A stretch of 64,000 nucleotides of DNA from Phlebotomus papatasi (GCF_024763615.1 NC_077224.1:66288712-66352711), one strand, 5' to 3'. Shown: positions 53,270 through 64,000, numbered from the stretch's first letter. Notes: generated by a model from the letters alone, not told the origin. Made by a program: numbers and translations.

Positions 53270-54250
53270 GGGGAAAGTGGTCTGCCTTTGAATGCGGCAG
53301 CCTTTGAATATTGTAATTTTTTCACTTTTCTTTAAAGCATAAATTCTTTTCTATTAACTATTAGATAGCTATTCATAATCCTCACAAGTCATCAAAAAAT
53401 GCAGACCCTAGCTCTTATTTTCTAGGTGCTAGGGCAAAAAAACGAATCTGAGCTCTAAACTGTAATTTTGATGTTCCACAATTCATGTGTTTTTTCATAA
53501 TTAAAATAATTTTTCGAACAAATCTTCTATTGTGAGTCATAGAAGGTTATTCTTGGATGGTATTTCTCCAAATACATTTTGATTCAGATGAGACAAATTT
53601 TGTGAGTGATAAAAGTTTGCAAATATTGCTCTGCGGCAGCCTTTGAATCTTAATGTTGTGTGCCTTTGAATCCTCTCTTTCCATGCATTGAAACATCTGA
53701 CAACTTCCTGTCTGGGAGCAGAATAGAACTCCTACTTTGGTCCGACGAATGTCATACAAATACTTATAACATGCTATCTTACTCTGGCCGAGATGTTTCA
53801 AACAGACAATTGACAACTTCAATGGCGTTTTATTACAAATTTTCAAGTGAAAAACAGTGCTTCAGAAAAATGTAAAAAACGTTGTTGTATAATGACTTTT
53901 GACTGCAGTGGTGGTTTTACTGAGTGCATTAGGGTTCATGCTAATCAATTATGGGCCGTTTAATGTTACAGCTCTACTATTCTCAATGAAAAATTAAGAT
54001 TCAAAGGCTGCCCAAACACATTCAAAGGCAGACCATGCAGGCTGCCTTTGAATATATCGACATCACATTTTCAAGTTCCTCACCAGGAAAAACGGAGGAC
54101 TTGCGAGTCCTGAATGGGGTAAGCATAGAAGCTTAATAAACAAGAGAATATTTTGGTGTAGTGCAAAGTAAAACTCATGTTGTAGTTTACTCTGAAAAAA
54201 ATCTCAAATTTTGAACATCATTTTTCGTTCAAAGGCAGACCACTTTCCCC
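53270..54250. mobile_element. TA-flanked element family H copy 2, 981 bp
   Basis: TA (53268-53269, 54251-54252) flanks GGGGAAAGTGGTCTGCCTTT and AAAGGCAGACCACTTTCCCC, a perfect 20-bp inverted repeat extending to about 23 bp. TGCCTTTGAA or its inverse recurs at least eight times, clustered at both ends and in the middle. The body is an inverted copy of 40059-41020. The 99-codon minus frame at 53547-53846 is not preserved in the other copy. Confidence 0.9.
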
Positions 54251-54284
54251 TAATTAGATTTTAAGTTTTTGAGACATAAGGATA

Positions 54285-54514
54285 GGGTCGAATGAACACG
54301 TGTTCGACAGGAAACCCCTATTGACACTTTTTATCAAAATGATGAAATTTATTTAATGTATCTAATAAAATGTAAGTAATATCGCGTTTTTTCATTAATC
54401 TACGTTTTTCGATAAAGATAAGTGTTCAAATTTCGTATTCTAAATAGTACAGAGTAGGGTGTCAATAGGTCCTGGCATGAGTACTTAAAGTGTCAATAGG
54501 TGTTCCCTTCACCC
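54285..54514. mobile_element. TA-flanked MITE, 230 bp, GGGTCGAATGAACAC end
   Basis: TA (54283-54284, 54515-54516) flanks GGGTCGAATGAACAC and GTGTTCCCTTCACCC, inverse with a few mismatches. An inner inverse-and-direct motif, CCTATTGACACTTT and AAAGTGTCAATAGG, lies near each end. No ORF. Confidence 0.75.
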
Positions 54515-54516
54515 TA

Positions 54517-55287
54517 GGTCGGTTTTCTTACAACACAAAAAGGAAAGGCCTTTCAGGTTTTGCACACATTCTGGCCTCGAACTCTTCATATTTTTCCTAT
54601 ATTCCTTTAATGAATTTGACCTATTTTTTTAGGAAATGAAACTTAAGACTAGCTATTGACCCATTCAATCAATGTGCTAGAAATACTTGAAATATAATGT
54701 TTATATTTGGAATTATATTCTAACAGATTAAAAGATAATTTTAATCATCTGACAGCTGAACTTCAGATGATAGTTCAGCTGACAATAATTAACCCCTTCT
54801 ACAAAAATAAGCCCCACCCCCCACCCCTTAGGATATTTTAAGAAGAAATTGAATGTATTATAAAATTTATAAAATACTTGTCAGGTGATTACACACACTT
54901 AGAAGACTTTAGTTTATTATTGAATTATAATTCACAAGTTACATTTTTTCTGAAGGACATAATTTGTTTATCTTTTCAACAATAATATTGACAAAAAAAT
55001 CTAACGAATATTGTTAAAATCCTTTTCTTGAATGCGAAATTTAATACGTAATATAATATAAAGCAACGAGCTTTATTGCAATGAGATGCAAAATAGAGTT
55101 TAGCCGTAAAATTTAATATTGGACATAATTTCTTAGAAATTAGTTAGCATTTTGTGGTTGTGTTGAACATAACCACACAAAATCGAATGGAACAAACCTC
55201 AAAAAATATCGGAATTCAGGCTCTTACTTTCATCAATTTTGTCTATTTCAGAGTCAAATAGAACGATTTGAAATAGAATTCAGATTA
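54517..55287. other. Non-coding, nothing recognised
   Basis: AT-rich DNA. One arm of the palindromic family at 11957-12103 may be present near 54575-54625. No gene. Confidence 0.4.
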
Positions 55288-56087
55288 GGGTAAATTGAGC
55301 TAATTCAAAACCTGCTCCAAATGGAAATTTTTCATTACTCCAAATGGAGACGTCATTGTTTTCATGATAAATACAGTATTAAATTATTATATTTATGTAT
55401 TTTCTTTACCTCAGTTTCATTATTTAGCTAATTTTGCTGCAAATAAAGCGAAAATCTATTCATATTCACAAATTTTAATTTGGTAATTTCACAGAAAAAT
55501 TAAAAGCGTACCTTTTCACCATCGAATTTTTCATCGATCGACCATGTATTCCAATGAAAAACACAATGCGGTGACTGTTGTTTATTCGTTTTGTTCAACA
55601 TTTATGTCATATTTCTGACTAAGTTTTCAAATGAAATAATTACCTATTTCGTGAATGAAAAGGGTTTTTCTGAAGTATCTACAAATACTTCAACAGGAAA
55701 CCCCAGAAGTATGATTTTTTGGAGAGATTTTCATATTGTTTTAGATGGGAAAGGTGAAAAGACCAAGCACTCAAGAGAAAATCAACAAGGATTTGGAAGC
55801 CTTTCGTCGCGGTTTCACTTACACTATTTGTCTCCAATTAGAAAATTTCCCTTATCTCCATTTGGATTAATTTGTTTCCAATAGCAGCATTTTACACTTG
55901 TGCATTTTTCTTGTATTTAAGAAATTTTCAAAATATATTTAAAGAATTTTCACTAAATAGTAACATTCTAGAAGAAACAAAAAGCAAATTTATGTAATTG
56001 TCTTCAAAAAAGAATTGAACTTAATGTGTTGAATTTTCTGTCAAAGTTAAAGCATCTGGAATTGGTTTTGAATTAGGACATTTACCT
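55288..56087. mobile_element. TA-flanked element, about 800 bp, GGGTAAATTGAGC end
   Basis: The left end GGGTAAATTGAGCTAATTCA, then AAACC, and the right end GGTTTTGAATTAGGACATTT, then ACCT, are inverse with moderate decay; TA at 55286-55287 and 56088-56089. CTCCAAATGG units occur several times inside in both orientations. The 97-codon ORF at 55591-55884 has no known motif. Confidence 0.6.
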
Positions 56088-56089
56088 TA

Positions 56090-56883
56090 TCTATTTTAAA
56101 AGAAAAAAAATTCTTTTAGTTTATTCTACATGAACATATCATTTTTAATCCAAAATCGACCCTGCTATGATTGAGCTTATTGATTTCTGATACCTCGTTA
56201 ATTTAATCTTGTCTATAACAATTCTTCATTATTTATACTAGTGGATTTTGAAAAATAATTTAGGTAATTAGCGAGAAGCCCCTAACAGTCAGTCTGACAA
56301 GATTAACATTGTGAGATTTCTCCAATTCCTCTCAATCTTTAATTATTCCTCACGACAGATTATTGACAATAAAGAAAGCAGAAGAAGCATTTCCATTGCT
56401 GAACTATAAATGGATATTCATTCGTTTGGTTATTTTGGCTGTAATACTCGAGACTTTTGGATTAAGGAGGGGTGTAAAATGGTAGATAAAATCCTCCTTA
56501 ATTACCCAACCATAGACGACTTGTATCGATTCCCTGGAAGAGTGGGATGGTAGTATTTTTTTGAGATGCTGTGAAAGAAGGGAAATAAAATACCATAAAA
56601 ATGCCACTCACGCCATGTTCAGAGAATTAAATTCATTTGACCCAATTCATATTTTTCACCTTCCACGTTCACCTTTTTTTTCTCCATCTCCATGTCCAAA
56701 AAGGAGAAAATTTATGCGAGAATTTGCGAAGTGTATATCCTACTCGTGGAGACGATGTAAGTCTTGCACCTGGGTACACGATAAAATCGAAAAATGAATA
56801 ACGATATCGCTCTCAGCTCTGTTCCTCATTCTCAATCGCGTGTGCTGAAAGCACTAACCCATTATGTACTTTTGTCTGCACAG
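56090..56883. other. Non-coding, intron end before a TMEM132 exon
   Basis: This stretch runs to the acceptor TCTGCACAG at 56883. The ORFs at 56561-56797 and 56794-57171 are not supported; the latter is an out-of-frame reading of the exon that follows. No signal-peptide exon is recognisable here. Confidence 0.5.
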
Positions 56884-57167
56884 GTTTGGCTGCCGCCGTG
56901 GAGGTGCACTTTGAGACGCCGGACAGTGGCTTCTTCCTCAAGCACTCACCTCGCCAGTCAGCGTCCGATATCGTCTCTTCCCATCAATCCGGCGTTCGCA
57001 TCAAGAGCAACCAGGAGTCCATTCTGTCCGTGGATCGATTTACTGTTGTGCAGACAACACAACCCGTATCCATTCGCGCCAGCTACGGACCCTTCTCCAC
57101 CAAGCAGACCGTCCCTGCTCGCTACATTGTGCCAGATGTCGTGGAAGCCCAGCCAGAGCACATGCAG
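56884..57167 (+). CDS. TMEM132: TMEM132-family protein, N-terminal coding exon
   Basis: An acceptor TCTGCACAG precedes 56884; a donor GTGAAT follows 57167. The exon enters with two bases of a split codon and then reads 94 codons, ending on a codon boundary. It encodes VHFETPDSGFFLKHS, then a stretch with IRASYGPFSTKQTVPARYIV. The ASYGPFS motif and the VHF...FFLK opening are characteristic of the extracellular N-terminal domain of TMEM132 proteins (single-pass membrane proteins linked to cell adhesion and the actin cortex; the Drosophila relative is detonator). The hydrophobic signal peptide must come from an upstream exon. GC content is well above the surrounding DNA. Confidence 0.87.
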
Positions 57168-58036
57168 GTGAATGATAGCCTCCCCAAAAACTTCCTTATT
57201 ACTATCGTGATACATGAATTTTTTTTTTCATACTTCCGGGCATAATCCCTTCCTCATTTGCAATTTTGCGGATACACACATTATGGCTTTCTTTAGTTGA
57301 GACTCTTTTTTCTTCCCAGAAATCCCCTCTTATGTTATGAAATGGTTTGCAAAGTCATTTTTCATCCATTTGTGGGCGAAAATTAAATATTTGAGAGACC
57401 ACCCTCACTTCTGTGGGAGATTTCCCAATCTGAGGGCGAGTCTCAAGCATGATTTTCATGTTGCAACTGACGCAATTAGTCCCTTGAGTTGAGCAATTGT
57501 TGGATTTGAGCTCCCAAAGACAAGTCAATTAAAATGTATCTATGGATCAGAGACCCACCTCATACTAGTAACTCTGGTTGCTCTTAAGCTAGAGAATTTG
57601 CATCATATGCAAGGGCGGGATTTTCTAAAAGCAGAGATGGAAATTTGGCATTTTAGAGTCTATTCTGTACTCTGTATTCTGTATTCTAAAAGGATATGTG
57701 GTACAAACTATAGGGGAATATGGAACAGATTCACGTAGTAAAACTTTTAGAATTTGAAAAGTTAGGGGGATTGAGAGGTGAAAAAATCCGTCTTGTTTAG
57801 AACTTGTAATATATGAATGTATTTAAAATACTTAAGTATTGCTATTATTTTTAAATCGAGAGAGCAAGTATTTTATTAAATAAGTTTATTAATATTTTGT
57901 TATTAAAAAATGAGCTTAGGTTAGTTGAATTTTACTCCATTTAGATAATTCTTTAAGTGAGTTTACTCTTATAGAGTGATGCAACTCTTTTGATTACACA
58001 AAAATCATTATATTGTTTTAGATTACACCTTGCTTA

Positions 58037-58265
58037 AGGTAAAGTGCCCTCGAGTCGACCGGTTCTTCGACTCGAACGGTGGGTCAATATTTGAATGTTT
58101 GATGGTGAATTTCTATAAAATTGTCACTGATTCGTATTTATTTATGGAATAATTGACCTATTAATCTTAGATCATACGCCAAATATTAGTGCAAATATAA
58201 ATAAATTGAATAAATAACTCTACCGGTCGAATTGAGGAACCGGTCCACTTGAGGGCATTTTACCT
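58037..58265. mobile_element. MITE family B copy 3, in a TMEM132 intron, 229 bp
   Basis: AGGTAAAGTGCCCTCGAGTC opens it and GAGGGCATTTTACCT closes it, with TA at 58035-58036 and 58266-58267. The interior is nearly the same as 15201-15419, including the AATAATTGACCTATTAAT block. It is much less decayed than the 33.3-kb copy. Confidence 0.88.
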
Positions 58266-58539
58266 TATATACCTTATAATAACAATTTTCCAGTTTTTTT
58301 CATTCCAAAATTCTTGAAATATGTAAAGGAAAAACAAGAGATTTTCAGGCTTCCATCTTAAAAAAATTATTTTTATACTCCTAACAATTATGGAGCGTTT
58401 ATTCTTTTATTTTTAATTTTTTTAAAGAATTTTGTTTGTTTTTTTACTCGAACTAAAAGTTAAAGGAGTTATAATCAAATTTAAATATTTGGCATTGAAT
58501 AAACGAGCAATAAAAAATAAAATTTTTCAGCAAGAAATT

Positions 58540-59235
58540 CGATGTAGACAGTAAAAAAAATTAAAAATAGTTAGTAAAAAATAAAAAAAAGAGCAGTTAT
58601 TTTATTGAAAACCGTCATTAAAAAATAAAAAGTGATCAATAAAAACTAAGACATGTTCAGTAAAACATAAAAATTGGACAGCAAAACAGTAAAAATAAGC
58701 CGTAAAATATTAAAATTGAGCTATAAAATTATTCAATTTGGTCAGTAAAAGTTAAAAAGTGGTCAGCAAAAAATTAAAAAAAAACGAGAAATTTTAAATA
58801 AAATGCGGTCAAGCGAAAAAAATAGTAATTAAAAAATTACAAAATAATCATTGAAAAAATAAAAAAGGGTTAGTGAAAACTTAAAAAAGGACAGTAAAAA
58901 TTAAAAATGAGTAGTAAAAAATAAAATATGATCTTAAAAAAAAATAAAAATGGGTCAGTAAAAAATAAATAAAATGATCAATAGAAATATCCAAAATGAT
59001 CAGTGAAAAATTAAAATGTGACAAGCAGTAAATTAGAGATTTAAAATTAGCAGTAATAAATAAAATGTGGTCAAAAAAATATGAAAAAAATAGAAATTGT
59101 TCAGCAAAAATTAAATTTAAATTTTTAATCATTTACTGATCATTTTTGATATTTTACTGATCAACTCGAATATTTCTACTGATAGACTTAAAGTTTTTGC
59201 TTTTTACTGACCAAATTGAATATTTTTACTGATCA
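58540..59235. repeat. Degenerate AGTAAAAAATAAAA tandem region with an inverted end
   Basis: Units like GGTCAGTAAAAAATAAAAA recur every 20-40 bp across about 58540-59110. From about 59120 to 59235 the same unit appears in reverse (TTTTTACTGATCA, TTTTACTGACC). The array is thus partly foldback. Units are too degenerate to count exactly. It sits in the TMEM132 intron. Confidence 0.7.
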
Positions 59236-61147
59236 TCGGCTATCGTTTTGGTAACTTATATGTTCTAGTCTGGTATTTCTAAATTACTAGAAAAAAATTG
59301 AATGACAAAACGGCACCTTCCTTAAACTACCCAACTCTCCTCTATCTGTACGAATAACCACTAAAATGACTAAAACTAATAAAATGGATCTCAAACTACC
59401 AGTTGCTATCATTTTGACGATGCTCTTCAGAATAAATGACACAAATTTTTATTTGGAACAATACTAATACAGTAGATATTTAAAATAACTTTCCTCGAAA
59501 AATATAATTTTTAAAAGTTCTGGGAAAATTAATGCTAACCAAAATTTTCATCTTTCAACTTTTGTTTAATTATTTGACTTTCTCTTTTTGCCTTTTTCAT
59601 CCTGAGTACACAAGAAAGTGTGATTTTCTTTATTTATGTTTCACTAATTCTATCAAAAGACACTTGAAAAGAAGCTTAAAGTTTCTCTGAGACATATGTT
59701 TAAGCATTTTCACTGTGACATTTTGGGAATGCGCCAAAATTAGAAATGCAATTTTATTTGCAAGAACACTCCACTTTTAGTTACCCATTTTGGAAGAAAA
59801 TGTAAATAAAAGAAAATAAATATAATAATGTTAAAGAACTTTAAACATTTTTAAATATGAAAAATAATTAAATATTTAGAATAGGCTCTTGAATTTGTGT
59901 CAACCCATTTGCTTTTACTTCAACTTTTATAGAGGAAAGTGGAACAATTTCAGGTAAAACAGAAGTTTGTTTAGGAACTAATTTGTCGAAATGTTAATAA
60001 AGTGTTAAATTTCATTAAAGCCAGGCTAGAATATAAAAATGAATATTTCAAAATACATATTTCCCAAATAGATTTTAACTTTAACACTCTCAAATTTTTC
60101 ACTTTCGAAAATCATTCATATTTTAAACAGACCCAGATCCCTTCCCAAAGTTGTTAATTTTCGAATAGAAAATAAATTGGAAACTCGATTCAAGAAACCA
60201 ATGTTGAAATTCTCGTTGAGTTCACATGTGATGGCTTGTACAATTATTTTATTTAGATACTCAATTGTTTTTTCTATCCAATTTCACTATGTTAAAACCC
60301 AGCTTCTTTTCGAAATATGCGAAAAAATCGTATAACAATATTTCCCAACAGCTCAAAGTAGCTCCATTTCCACCTATCTTACTGGAGACACTTTCAAAAA
60401 ATCAGTATACTGACGGATGATATGTTTCATTCTACAAAAGTGTCTAGGCTTAAAGGACAGCAAGCTTTCTATTTGAACAAACTGCCATTGATTTTCGAAA
60501 AATTAAAGCAGAATTCATGTTTTCATACTAAAATATCGAGAAATGTTATAAAAATTTGTGAAATAGCGCAATTAAAAATAGTAAAAGAAGTTAATCAGGG
60601 AAGGAAAGTATAATAGAATAGAAGCATTATGAGCCTCGTTATTTTGATTTTGCCCACATAAGACTGTCCATTATCACATTCAAGACACTTCGAAATTCGA
60701 ACTGGAAACACCTCAGCCACTATGTGGACGAAATTAGAAGCAAAAACGGTATTTTTCTAAGCTTTAGAAACCAATATTCTAAAATCTTTGTTCTTATGGA
60801 ATCTCCGTCTGTGAACGTTCGTTATGTACTTAGGATAGACAGTTTAGAAAGAATAACCCTACGACAACTCTGATTAACTGAACTCTACTTTCAAAAGATT
60901 ATTTTATGATTTTTAAATAGTGAGTTTTTTATTTATGTATGAGAAAGCACGTAGAAATTGAACATTTTGCTTCGATATTTGAGGTAAAAGGAGTCTGTCC
61001 ATTTACTTTGCAAATCTGGGAAATTCGAATGAAGAGTAAATATTTATTCGGTAGCATTTCACATGATGCCACGAGGAATATAACAATATTTGTCTTTCCG
61101 TACTTCTGTTTGACAAACTCCTCCATAATGCCTCTATTCACTTGCAG

Positions 61148-61396
61148 AATGCTACTGCAGCCCTTATGGACTTGCAGCAGTCCAACATTCATCTAGACAT
61201 ATCAGCTCACCTGGTGCGCTCCTCAATACCACGTGACTCTCCCGTTTTGAGAGTCCTCTTCCATGCTGGAGCCGATCCAGGGGGACACGTTCAGCGACAG
61301 AAGATCTGTGTTCTCCTCCATGTGGCCATGGGCTCAAGGACACCCCTCAAAGGCCGATGCATGCCTGAGGGGGAAGATGGTGTCTGTGTTGCTGAG
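61148..61396 (+). CDS. TMEM132: TMEM132-family protein, second visible coding exon
   Basis: The acceptor TTCACTTGCAG ends at 61147 and the donor GTGAGA starts at 61397; 83 codons, phase 0 at both ends, in frame with the previous exon. It encodes NIHLDISAHLVRSSIPRDSP, then VLRVLFHAGADPGG, then KICVLLHVAMGSRTPLKGRC. In TMEM132 proteins this part of the extracellular region has the same alternation of a strand ending in VLFH and a cysteine-bearing strand, and its two cysteines (ICVLL and GRC) plus the GVC near the end probably form disulphides. A second AG at 61159-61160 could act as an alternative acceptor. Confidence 0.85.
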
Positions 61397-61478
61397 GTGA
61401 GATTTTTGTATAATCCTCAAATCCTCAAATTTACTCTAAATTTGAATAATGCAAATTTTGAACGAAAAATTTTCAAAG
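61397..61478 (+). other. TMEM132 short intron, 82 bp
   Basis: It starts GTGAGATTTTTG and ends TTTTCAAAG. The size and AT content fit a short insect intron. Flanking exons are both phase 0. Confidence 0.8.
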
Positions 61479-61664
61479 GTTGTTGTACCATCGAGCTGGT
61501 GGCCTCCACTTCCGCCACCAGATAAGGACGGTCGTGGTGTGATTCCGCCAAAGGTGCCACAGAGACTCGCTCAAGTGTCATACAGTGTCTTTGAACCTCC
61601 CACCAGGAATCCAGAACAGTGCGAACCTAAAGTACAAATCCAACCATTAACACCATTCGCTCAA
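61479..61664 (+). CDS. TMEM132: TMEM132-family protein, third visible coding exon
   Basis: 62 codons between the acceptor TTTTCAAAG and a consensus donor GTAAGT (61665). It encodes VVVPSSWWPPLPPPDKDGRG, then VPQRLAQVSYSVFEPP, then NPEQCEPKVQIQPLTPF. The PSSWWPP motif right after the cysteine strand is a recognisable TMEM132 feature. The frame continues into an exon beyond the window or in the remaining 2.3 kb, where I could not find it. The middle domains, transmembrane segment and cytoplasmic tail are therefore not seen. Confidence 0.87.
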
Positions 61665-62684
61665 GTAAGTACAAGGCGCCTCTTGGCTTATTGCTAACCA
61701 TAAACATGTACATGTACACTGTGCCATGAAAAATAATTGTGCACATTCTTAGTGCTCCAAATTAGCTCCATGCTCGGTTGGGGTGGCCCCAATATTGATG
61801 GCTATTTTCTGGAAGGAAGGGCAATGAATGCAAATAAGCAATAATCTCGTTGGGATATTTCTCCAACAAGCAAATCAATATTCTATGTTTTTTTTTCGGA
61901 TTATACGTAAATGTCGCTTGAGAAAGTGTGAACAGTAATATTTTTTGTCTCTGCAAATGTTGTAAATAAAATTTAGTAAACCATTTTTTGTTCTTAATAA
62001 AATCATTTATTATAGGTTTTTCAAATTTTCCAAATATTTTAATATAAAAGAAGATCAACGCTTTCATAAATATGATGAAACATAAATTTATAAATTAAGT
62101 GCGGACTAATTTTAATATTACTTAATTCAAAATGTGTTAAGTTCCAAGTGGCGAAATGTTTGCTGATATTCAGAGGTATAAAAATGTTTATCGTAACCAT
62201 TTAAAGGTGTTTTCCGAAAAAGGATTTAACCAATTTGACAGGTATAGAGTCTACAAGGGTAACATAGGATTTTGCAAAGATTATGTATTATTTTCTAATA
62301 AGTATATTGTTATAGAAAATCAACTGAAATTGAAAAACTGTGATTTTCGAATCAATTTTTAAAAGTAAATTTTGTGAAATTTCTCATAAAATCCGGGGAA
62401 ACATTAACCGTCTCGGCGTAACTTAAGCAATTTTAATTGTTTTATTTTTTAATTAAATTAAAGAAATATGAAGTCGACATAGTTTTATAGGAAATTTATT
62501 CCTCTTCAATTTTATTGCAGAGCATTTTTTGAGAAATGCATTTTCCAAATCTTTTAAAAAAAAGTTTTTTTTTAATGAAAGAAAGCCCTTTTTCCGTGTT
62601 CATAATTAGACATACTATACATAATTGGATATTCTATTATATAAATTTTGTATATTAAAATAGAAATGTCCGCCAAAAACAATA
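61665..62684. other. TMEM132 intron start, non-coding
   Basis: AT-rich sequence after the GTAAGT donor. The ORFs at 61762-62067 (minus) and 62156-62362 have no known motif. No further TMEM132 exon was recognised. Confidence 0.45.
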
Positions 62685-63155
62685 GGGGAAAGCGCGCTAC
62701 CTTCGGACGATTTATGTTTCGCACATATCATTTTTTTCAATGTGTTATAAATGAATTTGGCCCATTATAATATTATATTGTAATAGCTAGTCCAGTTCCT
62801 CAAATTTTGAGAAAAGAGCTATGAGTAAAATCCATGAGAAACATAGAGAAAAAATTGAATCGTCCGAAGTCAAAAAGTGACGTAAAAATTTGAAAATGTT
62901 TCTTTTTTTTGTTTTCCGTATTTTTTTCAAAATATGGGACAATCCATGCTTAGTACGATACCAAGATTTGTAATGAAATGACTAATTTTTTCCTTATGTT
63001 TCTCAATAAATGTGGCTTATTGCACCAATATTTTGAAAATTAGGGCAAAGTGCTCAGTTTTTAAAATATATATTGTTGTTTAACATTTATTCAGAAACAT
63101 AAGAAAAATTAGTCATTACGAAGCTTGAGATTGTACGAAATTGGGCACTTTCCAC
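62685..63155. mobile_element. TA-flanked composite MITE, about 471 bp
   Basis: TA (62683-62684) precedes GGGGAAAGCGCGCTACCTTC. The right end GGGCACTTTCCAC is followed by TA (63156-63157). The right half (AGTGCTCAGTTTTTAAAATA, ATTAGTCATTACGAAGCTTG) matches the split element at 45542-48499. The left part has its own inverse pair (TTCGGACGATT and AATCGTCCGAA). Probably two overlapping or nested elements. Confidence 0.6.
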
Positions 63156-63690
63156 TACTTAAAATTTCAATTGTAAAAATTCAAGCCTCCAGAATTTTTT
63201 TCTGGATAGCATTATTTTTGAATTTTTTGGTAAATGGCTAAAGTTATTAATATAAATTTTGTATTTTAAAAAAGGTCTTGAATTTGTTAATAACTGGCAG
63301 AAATTTACAAATTTTTAATATTAAAAATGATTAAAAAAAGTAAATAGATAGTCTTTATTTTTCTCTTACTCGATAACTAGATTTACCTTTCTCATTTGAA
63401 CAATCTTGATATTCGTGGCCACCGTTCGTGAATATATTCCCAATCAATCCTGGTGAACTGAGCAAAAATCCTGACTGTTACAAACGCTGCTATTCAAATT
63501 CGTTCCTGGGCCACTTCTAAGCCGCTGCGGTGTCATTGCCTTCTCAGGGTCTTTGACACTTTCTATAAGTTGGAGAGCCGTGGAAGTCCGGTCTAGAACG
63601 TCAGAAAAGAAGGACATTGGGTTAAATATATTTTGACTCCTTACACCCCAAAGGGTTGTTTTTTGGAAATTGCAAATCTGAAGATTCCAG
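63156..63690. other. Non-coding, nothing recognised
   Basis: AT-rich, then a less AT-rich patch (63480-63620). The 85-codon minus ORF at 63444-63701 is not supported by any motif. Confidence 0.4.
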
Positions 63691-64000
63691 TTTTTTTTCA
63701 AACGTCACGCGGTTTATCCATCTGTACGTCTATTCATCTGGCCGTTTCCACTTCTAGAGCCCAAACGGTTACACTGACTTTAGACCTAAGCCATATGGCT
63801 TAACTGCTCTAATTTCTTACCAATTACAATTTTTGGAAAAATTTAAGTTATGATTGGATTATTGAAGATGAAAGTAGGTGAGATCGTTAAGAATCTTACT
63901 TAATATTTATTAGTTTCTCAAACATCAATAAAATTGATTGCTATTTAAAATTTTGAGACTTTAGAGAACTAGGCTAAACCTCTAGTCTGAAGACTGCTTT
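63691..64000. repeat. Dispersed repeat family C copy 3, inverted, cut by window end
   Basis: Read in reverse from the window end it gives CTTCAGACTAGAGGTTTAGC, then TCTCAAAATTTTAAATAGCA, then GAGCAGTTAAGCCATATGGC, as in copies at 15577 and 42973. It continues to GTCACGCGGTTTATCC and CTTCTAGAGCCCAAACGG in the + sense, as near 43365-43420. Confidence 0.6.

Larger units (their letters stand above)
57168..61147 (+). other. TMEM132 intron, 3980 bp
   Basis: The intron lies between the two phase-compatible exons. It holds a family B MITE (58037-58265), a long AT-rich degenerate tandem region (58540-59235), an unpaired TA plus GGGGAATATGGAAC end near 57713, and otherwise no recognisable gene. The small ORFs inside (58881-59132, 60422-60613, 60929-61192) are not supported. 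Confidence 0.75.

Noticed and set aside
54560..54720. Second full copy of the palindrome at 11957-12103
   Set aside because: Only one arm is convincing (TATTCCTTTAATGAATTTGA); the other could not be aligned.
56794..57171. 125-codon ORF rich in Ser and Pro over the TMEM132 exon
   Set aside because: Out-of-frame reading of the exon; the phase-compatible frame has clear TMEM132 motifs and splice borders.
1..64000. CRISPR array, operons, bacterial promoters or ribosome binding sites
   Set aside because: The window is eukaryotic by introns, retrotransposons and base composition; no regularly spaced repeat-spacer pattern exists.

Overview
This is eukaryotic, AT-rich genomic DNA, almost certainly from an insect. 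Split coding exons with GT/AG borders, Ty3/gypsy and Jockey-type retrotransposons, Tc1/mariner, piggyBac, hAT and pogo-like remnants and many small TA-flanked inverted-repeat elements fit a dipteran (a sand-fly-like lower dipteran is my guess, at low confidence). No bacterial-type operons, CRISPR arrays or rRNA genes are visible.

The only convincing host gene is a TMEM132-family membrane protein gene on the + strand. Three consecutive phase-compatible coding exons lie at 56884-57167, 61148-61396 and 61479-61664. The signal-peptide exon(s) and the downstream exons, including the transmembrane part, are not recognisable here, so the gene runs beyond the window on the right and probably starts upstream.

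Layout. 1-9046: a Ty3/gypsy-type LTR retrotransposon, cut by the window start. It keeps gag but has lost reverse transcriptase and the integrase core. Its 3' non-coding part was hit by a full-length Jockey-clade non-LTR element (3854-8193) flanked by a target duplication. 9047-23300: non-coding DNA with dispersed repeats and small TIR elements. 23300-27530: a 189-bp palindrome, a small TIR element nested in an older repeat, a 1.66-kb Tc1-type foldback with about 785-bp arms, and pogo-like, mariner-like and possible chemoreceptor remnants. 27530-45540: mostly non-coding, with a nested stack at 35.96-37.45 kb, a tRNA-like SINE at 39.3-39.4 kb, hairpins near 39.7 kb and a 487-bp near-perfect palindrome at 43.6-44.1 kb. 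45542-48855: a small TIR element split by a second RT-less LTR retrotransposon (629-codon Gag-protease ORF, minus strand), abutted by another TIR element and then a hAT-type MITE. 48.9-56.1 kb: piggyBac-like and TA-flanked elements, one nested in another. 56.9-61.7 kb: the TMEM132 exons. 61.7-64 kb: more repeats.

The strongest themes are: (i) two LTR elements that lack reverse transcriptase yet have identical LTRs as far as visible, implying recent mobilisation in trans; (ii) long foldback sequences able to make long double-stranded RNA; (iii) about 17 TA-flanked element ends that share a GGG(G)-start terminus but have mostly unrelated interiors. All comparisons were made by eye; no database search was run.
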